Origin: Lachnospiraceae bacterium
GTDB taxonomy: Bacteria > Bacillota > Clostridia > Lachnospirales > Lachnospiraceae
Assembly: GCA_017412265.1 (NCBI GenBank)
Contig: JAFPYK010000006.1
Span: 1 to 9,465 of the forward strand
DNA: 9,465 bases
Direction: 5' to 3'
Numbering within the stretch: the stretch's first letter is position 1; each line of letters starts with the position of its first letter. A program made the position numbers and the translations under genes. Positions 1 through 5,947 of the stretch are shown one piece after another. The notes under the pieces are model-generated. The model was not told the origin of the DNA, ran no database searches, and worked only from the letters and a program-made list of their open reading frames with translations.

Positions 1-31
1 CCTGCGGCCCTTCGAATGTTCCCGGGGGAGG

Positions 32-1738
32 TTACCGGTCGAATCCGTATTCCTTGATCTTGCGGTAGAGGGTTGCCCTGCCGATGCCTAAGATCTCTGC
101 GATCTCGGTTTTCTTGCGCCCGGACGCGAGGAGCTTCGCGATCTCGGCGCGCTGCACGTCCTCCAAGGTGCTTCCGGAGGGCGCCGGTGAGGCCTCCGGG
201 GCAAAAGCCTCCAGGTCCGCCGTGTGAACGCAGCCGTCGCAGGAGCGGACGATGTGTTCGATGAAGCGCTCCAGATCTGTGACGTGCTGCCACTGCATGC
301 CGAGAAGGAAGTGCTGCGCGTTCTTGGAGAGGGTGACGCCCGGCTTCTTCAGGACGTCCTTGTAGTGGGCAAAGCTGCTTTTCAACAGTGCTTCTAGCCG
401 TGCGGGGTCGCGCAGCGGGGAGTCCACCAGGATTCTGCCGGGACGGATCCGGTAGTAGAGCGGTTCGGAGAAACGGCCCTCCGCGACCTCCTGCTCCAGG
501 TCGGCCGTGGTCGTGAAGATGACGCGCGCGTCGCTCTGGACCCGCTCATTTCCCAGATAGACCGTGCCGCGCTTCAGATAATCCGTGAGGATTTCCTGCA
601 TGTACAGGGGCAGGCGCTCTACGTTGTAGAAGATGATCGTCGCGTTGTCTGCGCGGGCGATCTGCCCGTAGCGCCCGAGGACGTAGCGGTCGAAGAGCTC
701 GTGCGAGACGTTGTTGCAGTTGACGGAGACGATGCCCTGCTCGCTGCGGTCGGAGTAGTTGCAGATGGCCTTGGCGGCACTGTCATTTAAGTCGGCCTCA
801 GGGCCTTCGATCAGGACCGGTTTGCCGCTGACGGCCAGGGATTTGGCCCGGTCCACGGTCTGCGGTGAGAAGACCCAGCCTTCGCACCACTGCATGGTCA
901 TGAGGGAGCCGAAGCTTGCCTTGCGGGCGGCCTGCCAGACCTCGTGGCTTCGCCGGAAGGTCAGGATGTAGCGCTTGTGCGGCGCTGTGAGGGAGCGGAT
1001 CTCGCGGGCGGAGGCGATGACGTTGAATTCGCTGCCGCAGGCGCGGATCGTGAGAACGCGGTTGTTCAGGACGCTCTTGCCCTCGAAGAAGCCGGTGATG
1101 TAGCGGTGAGGGAGCAGCGCCTGCAGGGACTGCCCGACGAGGCCGTTATCGAGGCGGAAGAGCCTGCGGAACGGCAGGTTCGTGTAGAGTATCGTGCCGG
1201 TCGGATCGGTCTCCGCGATGCTCTCTCCCGAGGTGTCCAGGATTGTGTCCTTCTCGATCTCGGAGAGACGGACCTGGTTGTAGGCCGTGCGGTCCTTGAG
1301 CCGGTCGGTGATCAGCTCGGCCATGTTCTCGGTGAATTTGACCACCAGGTCAAGATTCGTGAAGAGATCCGTGCTGCGGTGCTTCGGAAGAAGCAGGGCG
1401 ATTGCGCCGATGATGCGCCCGGCATAGAGGATCGGCACGCCCAGCAGGGAGTCGATCTCGCAGGTGTCGTGGACCGGGCAGTTTAAGCAGGAAGCTTCTT
1501 TGCTCCGCTCCTTGACGACCACGGTCTGTTTCTCTCTCATGATGCGCGCCACCAGGGAGTTCATGTCCACGGTGGTGTAGAGCTCGTAATAGACGAGGGC
1601 GTCGGCCACGACGTCCAGGTTGGAGTCGATGATCAGGACGTCCGAATCCACCATTTTCGAGATCATCTGCGCAAATTCTTTCAGATTTTCCCGGATACTT
1701 TTCAGACGGCTCTCCAGGGGCCGGTAGGAATCACTCAT
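32..1738 (-). CDS. GAF-PAS-degenerate AAA+-Fis transcriptional regulator
   Basis: A 568-aa DNA-binding regulator, probably acting on the divergent M28/ATC operon. Domains, numbered from the chosen start: GAF-like sensor about 27-148 with a cysteine cluster (C84, C87, C93); PAS-like domain about 165-265; AAA+-derived region about 277-500; Fis-type helix-turn-helix about 527-568 (TEIAEILGIGRATLYRKIKE). The architecture is that of sigma-54 enhancer-binding proteins. However, the Walker A position reads IEGPEADLNDSAAK without GKT/GKE, the Walker B position reads ATIIFYNVERLP without the DE pair, and the GAFTGA loop is missing. ATPase activity and sigma-54 contact are therefore unlikely, and it probably works with sigma-70-type RNA polymerase. 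Start: ATG at 1738 lies 8 nt after a perfect AGGAGG (minus strand, 1752-1747). The GTG at 1747 overlaps that site and is rejected. The gene ends with TAA at 34-32. Family assignment is firm; the effector ligand is unknown. Confidence 0.88.
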   Translation of the reverse strand: MSDSYRPLESRLKSIRENLKEFAQMISKMVDSDVLIIDSNLDVVADALVYYELYTTVDMNSLVARIMREKQTVVVKERSKEASCLNCPVHDTCEIDSLLGVPILYAGRIIGAIALLLPKHRSTDLFTNLDLVVKFTENMAELITDRLKDRTAYNQVRLSEIEKDTILDTSGESIAETDPTGTILYTNLPFRRLFRLDNGLVGQSLQALLPHRYITGFFEGKSVLNNRVLTIRACGSEFNVIASAREIRSLTAPHKRYILTFRRSHEVWQAARKASFGSLMTMQWCEGWVFSPQTVDRAKSLAVSGKPVLIEGPEADLNDSAAKAICNYSDRSEQGIVSVNCNNVSHELFDRYVLGRYGQIARADNATIIFYNVERLPLYMQEILTDYLKRGTVYLGNERVQSDARVIFTTTADLEQEVAEGRFSEPLYYRIRPGRILVDSPLRDPARLEALLKSSFAHYKDVLKKPGVTLSKNAQHFLLGMQWQHVTDLERFIEHIVRSCDGCVHTADLEAFAPEASPAPSGSTLEDVQRAEIAKLLASGRKKTEIAEILGIGRATLYRKIKEYGFDR

Positions 1739-1746
1739 CTCGTTCA

Positions 1747-1752
1747 CCTCCT
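1747..1752 (-). promoter_or_regulatory. Ribosome binding site of the regulator gene (decides the start)
   Basis: Minus-strand AGGAGG followed by 8 nt and ATG at 1738. It overlaps the in-frame GTG at 1747, so translation from the ATG is favoured. Confidence 0.85.
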
Positions 1753-1761
1753 GTTATCTCT

Positions 1762-1791
1762 ATCATATCATGTACCAAACTGAGACAACAA
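1762..1791 (-). promoter_or_regulatory. Predicted sigma-A promoter of the regulator gene
   Basis: On the minus strand, a -35-like TTGTTG (1791-1786), an 18-nt spacer and a -10 TATGAT (1767-1762). Transcription would start near 1755, giving a very short leader that includes the AGGAGG. The -35 element overlaps the first TGAGACA box (1776-1787), which would allow autorepression. The -10 is good; the -35 is only a partial match. Confidence 0.5.
1776..1787 (+). promoter_or_regulatory. Putative regulator-binding box 1 (CAAACTGAGACA)
   Basis: This 12-mer matches box 2 (1815-1826) at 11 of 12 positions and has the same orientation. It lies across the -35/spacer of the regulator promoter and about 95-105 nt upstream of the predicted start of the divergent transcript. 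It is interpreted as a binding site for the adjacent Fis-type regulator, on position and repetition only. Confidence 0.42.
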
Positions 1792-1814
1792 GACAAATGT
1801 GTGCCCTTGTGGTT

Positions 1815-1826
1815 CAAAATGAGACA
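1815..1826 (+). promoter_or_regulatory. Putative regulator-binding box 2 (CAAAATGAGACA)
   Basis: Second copy of the 12-mer, 39 bp from box 1 on the same strand. It sits about 20 bp upstream of the -35 of the M28 promoter, around -55 to -66 from the predicted start. That is a normal place for an activator working with sigma-A polymerase. Confidence 0.42.
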
Positions 1827-1845
1827 GCGCGGCCCTGCGGCTTTG

Positions 1846-1874
1846 TTGAAAGGTTGACGCTTTCCTTTTAGAAT
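1846..1874 (+). promoter_or_regulatory. Predicted sigma-A promoter of the M28/ATC operon
   Basis: TTGAAA (1846-1851), exactly 17 nt, then TAGAAT (1869-1874). Transcription would begin near 1881, giving a leader of about 60 nt. I found no -24/-12 element (TGGCAC-N5-TTGC type), which agrees with the regulator lacking sigma-54 contact motifs. Confidence 0.68.
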
Positions 1875-1897
1875 GAAGACAGAAGAGCAGATCGTAA

Positions 1898-1922
1898 CCT
1901 GTCCCGCCCTCGCGGCGGCAGG
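1898..1922 (+). other. Leader hairpin upstream of the M28 gene
   Basis: CCTG and CCGCC pair with GGCGG and CAGG around a 5-nt loop. That gives nine pairs, with a 2-nt bulge at 1902-1903. The hairpin lies in the predicted 5' leader and ends 8 nt before the AGGAGG, with no T-tract. It may stabilise the mRNA or affect ribosome access; its function is unknown. Confidence 0.42.
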
Positions 1923-1943
1923 ATCATAAAAGGAGGGATGGCC

Positions 1944-3881
1944 ATGCTGCCTGAGTTTACCAAGTATCTGGACGTCAATTATGCGCTGGGGGTCATGGAC
2001 AAACTGATCTCATTTAAGTGCAATCCGGTGCTGGGCTACCGCAGTTCGGGGTCGGCCGCCGAGTTCGCGGCTGCGGACTATCTGTACAATGAGATGCGGC
2101 GGATCGGGCTGAAGAATGTGCACAAGGAAGCGGTGCGCGTCGACAATTTCGAGTTTAAGAATGCGGAGCTTTCGTACCCGCAGGGCAACGGGCTGGACCG
2201 GAAGGTCGTGCTGGCGGCGCTGCAGGCCAACTGTTTCGCGGAGAATGAGGAGATTGAGCTGGTCTACGTGGGCAAAGGCACGGAGAAGGACTACGAGGGC
2301 CGGGATGTCCGGGGCAAATGGGTGCTGGTGGACATCGACATGGCCAATGAGTGGTGGGTCTACTGGCCGCTCATGGAGGCGAAGTTCCACGGGATCGCGG
2401 GCATGATCATCGTGCAGGTCTCGGGGTACTGCGAGTGGTCCGAGGATACGCTGGGCGCCCAGGATATCTCTGCGCCGGCGGATACGCCCTGCCTGTCGAT
2501 GACTGTGCGTGAGGCGAAGCTGATCAAGGCCGCGATCGAGCGTGAGGGCGGCGTCTTAAAGTGCCGGCTGACCGCGGACTCCCGTGTCACCAACAACGGA
2601 ATCACGCACAACGTGATCGGTGAGATTCCGGGCACTTCGGATGAGGTCATCTACCTGATCGGCCATTACGACGCGTATTTCACGGCATTTTCGGACAATC
2701 CTTCGGGCATCGGCTGCATGCTGGGCATCTGCAAGGCGTTCATCGAGAGCGGCTACAAGCCGCGCCGGACGCTGCGTGTGTGCATGCACGGCGCCGAGGA
2801 GTGGGGCATTGAGAACACGCGTTACGACTGGGCCCGCGGCGCGACGATGCAGGTCCGCAGCCACCCGGAGTGGGGTCGGAACGGATTCCTGCTCCTGAAC
2901 CTGGACGGCAACCTGATCAGCGCGGACGCGAAGGAAGCCCAGGTGCGCACCTGCTATGAGATGGTGGACGCGATGATGGAGATCGGCTCCTCGATCGAGG
3001 GCAATATCTACCCGTTCGGCACGCAGAGCCCGCTCTGGACCTGGACCGAGAGCTACATGTACGCGATGCTCGGTATTCCGACCGTGGAGAGCTGGTATGA
3101 AGGCGTGAACTTCTGGCCGTCGTATCATTCCACCTCGGACCAGAAAGACGTCAACAACTACAGCGACGAGGCGTTCTTATCCTCGCACATTCTCTACGGC
3201 ACGATGCTGCAGAGATTTGATGCGCTGGATGTGCGGCCGCTGCATTTCCGTGCGCTCTTCGAGAAGGTGCTGGAGTCCTGCGATGAGAATGTCGGCGAGT
3301 GCGAGTCGTTCAAGGCCGCGGTGCGGGATGCGATCGAGGCGGCGGACCTTCTGGAGGAGAAGGGCAGGAAGCTCTGCGGGCTGACGGAGGAGACGCAGGA
3401 GTTCAACACGAAGGTTGCGAAGATCTTCGCGCGCATCATCAACGAGCTCTTCGGACTTGACTGGTATGAGACGTATGATTTCATCCATGCGAGAAACCGC
3501 AACAACATCGGCATGATGAGAGAGGCGCTCGCGGCGCTTGCCTCCGGGGACTACCAGAAGGCGGCGGACGCGATGTTCGGCGTGGACCTGTGCAAGTACG
3601 GCAGACATTTCGACCGGCAGACCTATGATTTCGTGGTGGACCAGGTGCTGGGCGAGGACCACGTGGATACTTGGGCGAACGACAAGGTCGGATCCATCGC
3701 GGACGTCTATGACGTGAACCGGGATATCGTGGCGCTGGCCAACGGCGAGGGGCGCAACGTCCTGGCGATCTGCGCGAAGCTGGACGCGGAGCTCACGAAG
3801 CAGAGAGAGGAACTGCGCGAGAAGCTGGGCAGAGAAGAGAAGCTGATCCGGGAGCTCGCACAGATGATGAGAGCCTGTTAA
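1944..3881 (+). CDS. M28-family zinc metallohydrolase (aminopeptidase-like), cytoplasmic
   Basis: A 645-aa clan MH metallohydrolase that should cleave a peptide or amide bond with two zinc ions. From the chosen start, the ligand set is complete: H241 (GHYDA), bridging D251 (SDNPSG), E285/E286 (HGAEEWG, catalytic base and zinc ligand), D321 (NLDG) and H395 (YHSTSD). A protease-associated-like segment about 100-205 precedes the catalytic core. A helical extension about 428-645, with a charged coiled-coil-like end (KQREELREKLGREEKLIREL), follows it and makes the protein longer than simple M28 enzymes. No signal peptide or membrane segment is visible, so this is not a typical secreted peptidase. 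Start: ATG at 1944 is 7 nt from AGGAGG (1931-1936). The ATG at 1938 is only 1 nt away and is rejected. It is first in an operon with the ATC-hydrolase-family gene and divergent from the regulator. The substrate is unknown. Confidence 0.88.
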   Translation: MLPEFTKYLDVNYALGVMDKLISFKCNPVLGYRSSGSAAEFAAADYLYNEMRRIGLKNVHKEAVRVDNFEFKNAELSYPQGNGLDRKVVLAALQANCFAENEEIELVYVGKGTEKDYEGRDVRGKWVLVDIDMANEWWVYWPLMEAKFHGIAGMIIVQVSGYCEWSEDTLGAQDISAPADTPCLSMTVREAKLIKAAIEREGGVLKCRLTADSRVTNNGITHNVIGEIPGTSDEVIYLIGHYDAYFTAFSDNPSGIGCMLGICKAFIESGYKPRRTLRVCMHGAEEWGIENTRYDWARGATMQVRSHPEWGRNGFLLLNLDGNLISADAKEAQVRTCYEMVDAMMEIGSSIEGNIYPFGTQSPLWTWTESYMYAMLGIPTVESWYEGVNFWPSYHSTSDQKDVNNYSDEAFLSSHILYGTMLQRFDALDVRPLHFRALFEKVLESCDENVGECESFKAAVRDAIEAADLLEEKGRKLCGLTEETQEFNTKVAKIFARIINELFGLDWYETYDFIHARNRNNIGMMREALAALASGDYQKAADAMFGVDLCKYGRHFDRQTYDFVVDQVLGEDHVDTWANDKVGSIADVYDVNRDIVALANGEGRNVLAICAKLDAELTKQREELREKLGREEKLIRELAQMMRAC

Positions 3882-3907
3882 CGTGTACGCCTGTCACGGG
3901 CAGAGAA

Positions 3908-3924
3908 GCCATCCGGCGGATGGC
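3908..3924 (+). other. Intergenic hairpin between the M28 and ATC genes
   Basis: GCCATCC and GGATGGC form a perfect 7-bp stem with a 3-nt loop, within the 63-bp gap between the two genes. With no T-tract it does not look like a terminator. It may be an mRNA processing or stability element that sets relative expression. Confidence 0.4.
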
Positions 3925-3944
3925 AGATGAACATGGAGGGAAAT

Positions 3945-4439
3945 ATGGCTATTGTAAATCGTTCTACGGTGTATTCGGATGAGAAGGTGGCGGTCAACCG
4001 CGCGGCGATCGGCCACCGGGCAACATGGATGGCCCTGACCTATCTGGAGGGGCTGAAGGCCGGCGCCGATGCCGAGGCAATCGCCCGCGCGGCGATCTCG
4101 GAGACCGGCAGAAGAGACGGAGAGCGCATCAAGGGCAGCTGCGAGGATGTGACGGATCTTCGCCAGTTCCACGCGGCATTCTTAAATGACGTGGGCAAGA
4201 CGACGTTCCAGATGGATGTGACGGAGAATGACGAGGAGAACCTGAAGATCGAGTTCCACTATTGCCCGCTGCTTGCGGCGTGGCAGAAGCTGGGGATCGA
4301 CGATGAGACCTGCGCGAAGCTCTGCGACATCGCCATGGACGGAGACCGCGGGATCGCGAAGGCAGCTGGGCTTAAGCTGGAGCTGACCGACACGATCGCC
4401 AAGGGATGTCCGGTGTGCAAACTGCATTTTCACAGATAA
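3945..4439 (+). CDS. L-2-amino-thiazoline-4-carboxylic acid (ATC) hydrolase family protein
   Basis: A 164-aa soluble protein recognised by family motifs FHYCPLLAAW (104-113), MDGDRGIA (131-138) and the C-terminal GCPVCKLHFHR (154-164). The family (Pfam ATC_hydrolase) is named after a Pseudomonas enzyme that opens the thiazoline ring of L-ATC to N-carbamoyl-L-cysteine. Most anaerobe homologues are uncharacterised, so the substrate here is not assured. Cys, His and Asp/Glu residues in these motifs are candidate catalytic or metal-binding residues. Start: ATG at 3945 follows GGAGGG (3935-3940) by 4 nt. ATGs at 3927 and 3933 are in frame but poorly placed relative to a ribosome site. It lies 63 bp after the M28 gene with no terminator between, so the two are probably co-transcribed. 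Confidence 0.85.
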   Translation: MAIVNRSTVYSDEKVAVNRAAIGHRATWMALTYLEGLKAGADAEAIARAAISETGRRDGERIKGSCEDVTDLRQFHAAFLNDVGKTTFQMDVTENDEENLKIEFHYCPLLAAWQKLGIDDETCAKLCDIAMDGDRGIAKAAGLKLELTDTIAKGCPVCKLHFHR

Positions 4440-4481
4440 GAAGATCGGGTAAGGAGACATAGGAAGGGCAGAATTGCCCGG

Positions 4482-4525
4482 AAGGAGGCGCTTCGAAGGA
4501 GGCGCCTCTTTCTCTGCGCCTTTTT
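4482..4525 (+). terminator. Overlapping alternative hairpins ending in T5 (terminator or attenuator)
   Basis: An 11-bp direct repeat, GAAGGAGGCGC, occurs at 4481-4491 and 4495-4505. The first copy can pair with 4502-4511 (GCGCCTCTTT). The second can pair with 4516-4525 (GCGCCTTTTT), which ends in five Ts. Each stem is about 10 bp with GU or AU pairs at the base and a 10-nt loop, and both need 4502-4505, so they exclude each other. It lies 43 bp after the ATC gene stop and probably ends that operon. Confidence 0.55.
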
Positions 4526-4534
4526 GCGGACTGC

Positions 4535-4602
4535 GTCTCCTGCGCCGCGGGTCTCCCCGGGGGGGGGAATCGGAGAAATTTGCCCCGCGGGAGACTGTTT
4601 TT
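4535..4602 (+). terminator. Second, larger intrinsic terminator before the buk promoter
   Basis: The right arm, 4584-4595 (CCCGCGGGAGAC), is followed by TG and TTTTT (4598-4602). It can pair with GTCTCC (4535-4540) plus CGCGGG (4546-4551), leaving a 5-nt bulge. The loop holds a further TCTCC/GGAGA stem (4552-4556 with 4572-4576). A second GTCTCC at 4551-4556 offers an alternative partner. The run of nine Gs (4559-4567) lies in the loop. The structure ends 2 nt before the -35 of the buk promoter, so it would insulate buk-pta from upstream transcription. Confidence 0.52.
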
Positions 4603-4603
4603 C

Positions 4604-4632
4604 TTGCCAACAGGCGCTTTGAGGTTTAGTAT
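4604..4632 (+). promoter_or_regulatory. Predicted sigma-A promoter of buk-pta
   Basis: TTGCCA (4604-4609), 17 nt, then TAGTAT (4627-4632). Transcription would start near 4639, giving a leader of about 160 nt before the buk start codon. Both hexamers are good matches to the sigma-A consensus and the spacing is ideal. Confidence 0.62.
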
Positions 4633-4721
4633 GGAACATGCATGATGTGCAATTTATCGCACTAAATGAGAAAAGCGAGAGAGCGCGGCGGAATCTGTGG
4701 ATCTGCTGCAGGGCGCCTGTG

Positions 4722-4794
4722 CCGGAGCGTCACGGGCAGGCCGATCGCAGGAGAGTTCCTCCTGCACTTTCGCGAGACACGCTCCGGAATGGAG
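4722..4794 (+). promoter_or_regulatory. Structured 5' leader of buk (candidate cis-regulatory RNA)
   Basis: CCGGAGCGT (4722-4730) is perfectly complementary to ACGCTCCGG (4779-4787), a 9-bp long-range stem. It encloses a perfect 7-bp hairpin, GCAGGAG/CTCCTGC (4747-4753 with 4759-4765, 5-nt loop). The outer stem ends 3 nt before the GGAG of the ribosome site (4791-4794). CTCC at 4782-4785, part of the outer stem's 3' arm, can instead pair with that GGAG. This gives a possible switch between exposed and masked translation signals. I do not recognise it as a known riboswitch class. Confidence 0.45.
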
Positions 4795-4802
4795 ATAGTT
4801 TC

Positions 4803-5921
4803 ATGTCCGATCAGAAAACGTACAAACTGTTAGTCATCAATCCGGGTTCGACCTCCACGAAGGTGAGCCTCTTCGAAAATGAGCGGTCTGTCTTCGAGCA
4901 CAGCCTGTTCCACGACGCGCCGGTCCTCCTGTCATTTCCGCATGTGAATGACCAGATTCCTTTCCGGTATCAGGTGATCCTCGATATGCTCAAGGATGAG
5001 GGCGTGGATCCTTCGGAGATCGATGTCTTCGTGGGGCGCGGCGGCAGCGCCTACACGCAGCCGGGCGGCGTCACAGCCATCGATGAGAGGCTGTATGAGG
5101 ATACCGTGAAGGCGGTCGGCGGGAGCGAGCACCCGGCGAAGCTGGGCGTGATGCTTGCGTGGAAATTCGCGCAGGAATTCGGGCGCAAGGCGTACACGCT
5201 GAACCCGACGAACGTGGATGAGTACAGTGACCTCGCGAGGCTGACGGGCATCAAGGGGGTCTACCGGGTGTCGCACTCGCACGTGCTGAACCAGAAGGCC
5301 GTGGCGGAGTATGACGCCGAGGCGCAGGGGAAGACCTACGAGGAGTGCAATTATATCGTCGCGCACATCGACGGAGGCATCACGGTGAGCGCACACGATC
5401 ACGGCCGGATGGTGGACGGCAACATGGGAGCCGACGGTGAGGGCGCATTTACCCCGACCCGGATCGGAAGCGTCCCGGTGCTGGCCCTGCTCGACTATAT
5501 CGACGCGCACTCGGTGGAGGACGTGCGCCTGATGTGCTCGCGCGCGGGCGGGTTTGTGAGCCTGTTCGGAACCGCGGACTCGGACGTGATCCACAAGCTG
5601 GTGGATGAGGGTGACCCGAAGGCCACGCTGGTCTGGAACACGCTCATTTACCAGATCTGCAAGATGATCGGAGAGATGAGCGCGGTCCTGTGCGGCAAGA
5701 TCGACGCGATTCTCTTAACCGGCGGCCTGATGCGATTTGACGATATCCGGCAGGGCATCGAGAAGCGCTGCGGCTTCCTGGCGCCGATCCGCGTCTATCC
5801 GGGCGAGATGGAGCAGGAGGCTCTGGCCTACGCGACGCTGAAGGTCCTGCGCGGGCAGGCAAAGGCGCTCACCTACGCGGGGAAACCGGTCTGGGACGGC
5901 TTCGGAGACATCGGCTTATAA
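4803..5921 (+). CDS. buk: Butyrate kinase family protein (short-chain acyl kinase)
   Basis: A 372-aa ASKHA-fold kinase of the usual Buk length, catalysing acyl phosphate + ADP to carboxylic acid + ATP in the cytoplasm. Visible motifs are the phosphate-1 loop NPGSTSTK (13-20), NPTNVDE (134-140), NQKAVA (163-168), the phosphate-2 region AHIDGGITVSAH (187-198), the conserved Arg in FTPTR (R220), the adenosine-side LTGG (305-308) and VYPGEMEQEALA near the end. Where typical Buk proteins carry HxGGG, this one has HIDGG (D190), so it belongs to a divergent branch and its acyl specificity is open. Start: ATG at 4803 has GGAG 8 nt upstream and begins just before the kinase fold. The in-frame ATG at 4638 would add 55 basic, unconserved-looking residues over the structured leader and is rejected. 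It is followed directly by pta. Confidence 0.9.
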   Translation: MSDQKTYKLLVINPGSTSTKVSLFENERSVFEHSLFHDAPVLLSFPHVNDQIPFRYQVILDMLKDEGVDPSEIDVFVGRGGSAYTQPGGVTAIDERLYEDTVKAVGGSEHPAKLGVMLAWKFAQEFGRKAYTLNPTNVDEYSDLARLTGIKGVYRVSHSHVLNQKAVAEYDAEAQGKTYEECNYIVAHIDGGITVSAHDHGRMVDGNMGADGEGAFTPTRIGSVPVLALLDYIDAHSVEDVRLMCSRAGGFVSLFGTADSDVIHKLVDEGDPKATLVWNTLIYQICKMIGEMSAVLCGKIDAILLTGGLMRFDDIRQGIEKRCGFLAPIRVYPGEMEQEALAYATLKVLRGQAKALTYAGKPVWDGFGDIGL

Positions 5922-5947
5922 TGGCCGGGAATACAGGGGGTAATGAG

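Noticed and set aside
944..1486. A 180-codon plus-strand open frame opposite the regulator
   Set aside because: It lacks a ribosome site and known motifs. The minus-strand frame has a perfect AGGAGG and a full GAF-PAS-AAA-Fis architecture.
1748..1943. A sigma-54 promoter for the M28 operon, suggested by the regulator's family
   Set aside because: No TGGCAC-N5-TTGC-like element is visible. A sigma-A promoter with ideal spacing is present, and the regulator lacks GAFTGA.
4559..4567. Run of nine Gs as a phase-variation tract
   Set aside because: It lies in a terminator loop, outside any gene and upstream of the buk -35, so length changes would not alter a reading frame. It may instead be a place for sequencing error.
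3893..4739. GTCACGGGCAG found at both 3893-3903 and 4729-4739 as a shared regulatory element
   Set aside because: An 11-base match is expected several times by chance in a GC-rich window of this size, and the two sites have different surroundings.
4747..4790. A glycine riboswitch in the buk leader, suggested by GGAGAG at 4750-4755
   Set aside because: The rest of the aptamer core (GCCGAAGGRGCAA-like segment) is absent, and the GGAGAG is mostly part of a simple hairpin.
4638..4802. N-terminal extension of buk by 55 residues from the ATG at 4638
   Set aside because: The ATG would coincide with the predicted transcription start. It lacks an upstream ribosome site and covers a strongly folded leader. 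ATG 4803 has GGAG at 8 nt and matches the usual Buk start.
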